From the NCBI GenBank assembly GCA_963969595.1, contig OZ018408.1:21387823-21451822 (forward strand): 64,000 bases of DNA. The letters run 5' to 3'. Source of the DNA: Neckera pumila (Eukaryota > Streptophyta > Bryopsida > Hypnales > Neckeraceae). Of the stretch, positions 63,269-64,000 are shown piece by piece. Under the pieces are notes generated by a model, which worked only from the letters and a program-made list of their open reading frames with translations, did no database searches and was not told the origin of the DNA. The position numbers and the translations under genes are program-made. Every line of letters starts with the position of its first letter. Position 1 is the stretch's first letter.

Positions 63269-64000
63269 TCAGTGGTACCCAACTTCAACAGGGAGTTCCA
63301 ATTGCTGAGCTCCCCCAGCAGAAAAGTTCAACGCTTCCGCTTTGATTTCTAGCGAGGACCGTCCGAAGAAGAGCGAGACTTTCAACCTGCGAGCCTTTTG
63401 CAAAGTCATGTCCTGGGAAATATCAATCACGACTTCCCCCTCCTTCTTCACCCACTCGCCAACTGTGTACCTGGGCTCGATCTCGTCGTCGCAGCTTAAA
63501 AGCTCCAGCACCATCGACTTCTGGTCCTGATAGATCGGCATGAACACCGAGCTGAGACAATCGTCCACATCGACTTGCTCACCCTTATGAATGTACACCT
63601 TGAATCGGTTCTTGCACTTCAAGACACCGTCGATGTCTTCCATGTATTCACGAGGATCCACTCCCTTCTCGAAAGGCTTGACGGAGGTGAATCCGTATGT
63701 TTTCTTGCTGATCCGTGAGGCTATGGAAGTGGGGTTAAGGGCTAGAGCCACAGCTCCTTGACACACGGCACTGCCAGGGTTAGGCGGACTGATGATCAGC
63801 GACACCTCGGATGAGAATCGCCGTTTGATGCAGCTCATGAGATACGGCGACCCGGCGAATCCCCCAACCATAATGAGAAACATCACCCCGCCGGGAACTT
63901 GACCTAATTGGTGCGCAATAAGCGCTATGTTCTGTTCGACGACGGGATCGAAGACTTGTGTCTGAACTTCCTCGTAGGAAAGCTCCAGCTCGTCGTAGGA
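63269..64000 (-). CDS. HSPA12-like Hsp70/actin-fold ATPase, C-terminal part (cut by window edge)
   Basis: HSPA12 proteins are a distant Hsp70 branch with the actin-type ATPase fold and an atypical substrate domain. The minus-strand frame is open from the window edge to a stop at 63269 (243 codons visible; the N-terminal part lies beyond the edge). It shows VQTQVFDPVVEQNIALIAHQ, the phosphate/adenosine-loop-like block FLIMVGGFAGSPYL, ISPPNPGSAVCQGAVALALN, SRISKKTYGF and CKNRFKVYIHKGEQVD. These follow the C-terminal order of the HSPA12A/B group. Codon use is GC-richer than the flanks, as in the other real genes here. No intron is needed in the visible part. Canonical cytosolic Hsp70 is excluded by the motifs. 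Function in plants is not established from sequence. Confidence 0.85.
   Translation of the reverse strand, partial: SYDELELSYEEVQTQVFDPVVEQNIALIAHQLGQVPGGVMFLIMVGGFAGSPYLMSCIKRRFSSEVSLIISPPNPGSAVCQGAVALALNPTSIASRISKKTYGFTSVKPFEKGVDPREYMEDIDGVLKCKNRFKVYIHKGEQVDVDDCLSSVFMPIYQDQKSMVLELLSCDDEIEPRYTVGEWVKKEGEVVIDISQDMTLQKARRLKVSLFFGRSSLEIKAEALNFSAGGAQQLELPVEVGYH

Noticed and set aside
1..64000. CRISPR arrays, bacterial operons, rRNA or tRNA genes
   Set aside because: Introns, MITEs and composition show a plant nuclear genome. The tandem repeats seen lack regular spacers, and no convincing tRNA or rRNA sequence was recognised by eye.

Overview
This window is a stretch of a repeat-rich, AT-rich plant nuclear genome in which genes are sparse. 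Two complete nuclear genes with plant-type GT-AG introns and N-terminal plastid-targeting-like leaders can be assembled. They are a chloroplast DnaJ8-type J-protein (39255-40760, + strand, 3 exons, 173 aa) and a MurA enolpyruvyl transferase of peptidoglycan synthesis (42996-46786, - strand, 6 exons, 649 aa). The right edge cuts a third gene on the - strand, the C-terminal part of an HSPA12-type Hsp70/actin-fold ATPase (63269 to the edge). A nuclear, intron-bearing MurA with its catalytic cysteine intact points to a lineage that kept the plastid peptidoglycan pathway (bryophyte, lycophyte, fern, gymnosperm or charophyte alga). I cannot fix the species.

Region by region: 1-12.2 kb is transposon remains. 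It holds TTAA-flanked repeats, a multi-exon Plavaka-like (CACTA superfamily) transposase pseudogene, a Stowaway-type MITE nested inside another repeat, and a class III peroxidase fragment fused to a decayed hAT transposase. 12.27-20.14 kb looks like one large piggyBac element. It is flanked by TTAA, has CCCCTAAA-type inverted ends, and carries a broken piggyBac transposase whose three catalytic aspartates are still present. 20-38 kb holds more short TTAA-flanked copies, other MITE families and long AT-rich stretches without genes. 38.5-48 kb is the gene-bearing island. 48-62 kb returns to repeats, including a clean CACTA MITE with a TCT target duplication, with scattered unrecognised coding-like stretches.

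The strongest structural theme is a piggyBac family. About a dozen repeats of 0.3-1.0 kb start CCCCTAAA, end with its inverse and sit in TTAA or a one-base variant. Their ends match the ends of the 7.9-kb element that holds the piggyBac transposase. I read them as non-autonomous derivatives of that element. They contain a recurring internal module around AAAGTTATG that nothing else here explains. The functional genes do not form an operon. MurA and DnaJ8 are convergent neighbours (3' ends about 2.2 kb apart), and both products probably work in the plastid.
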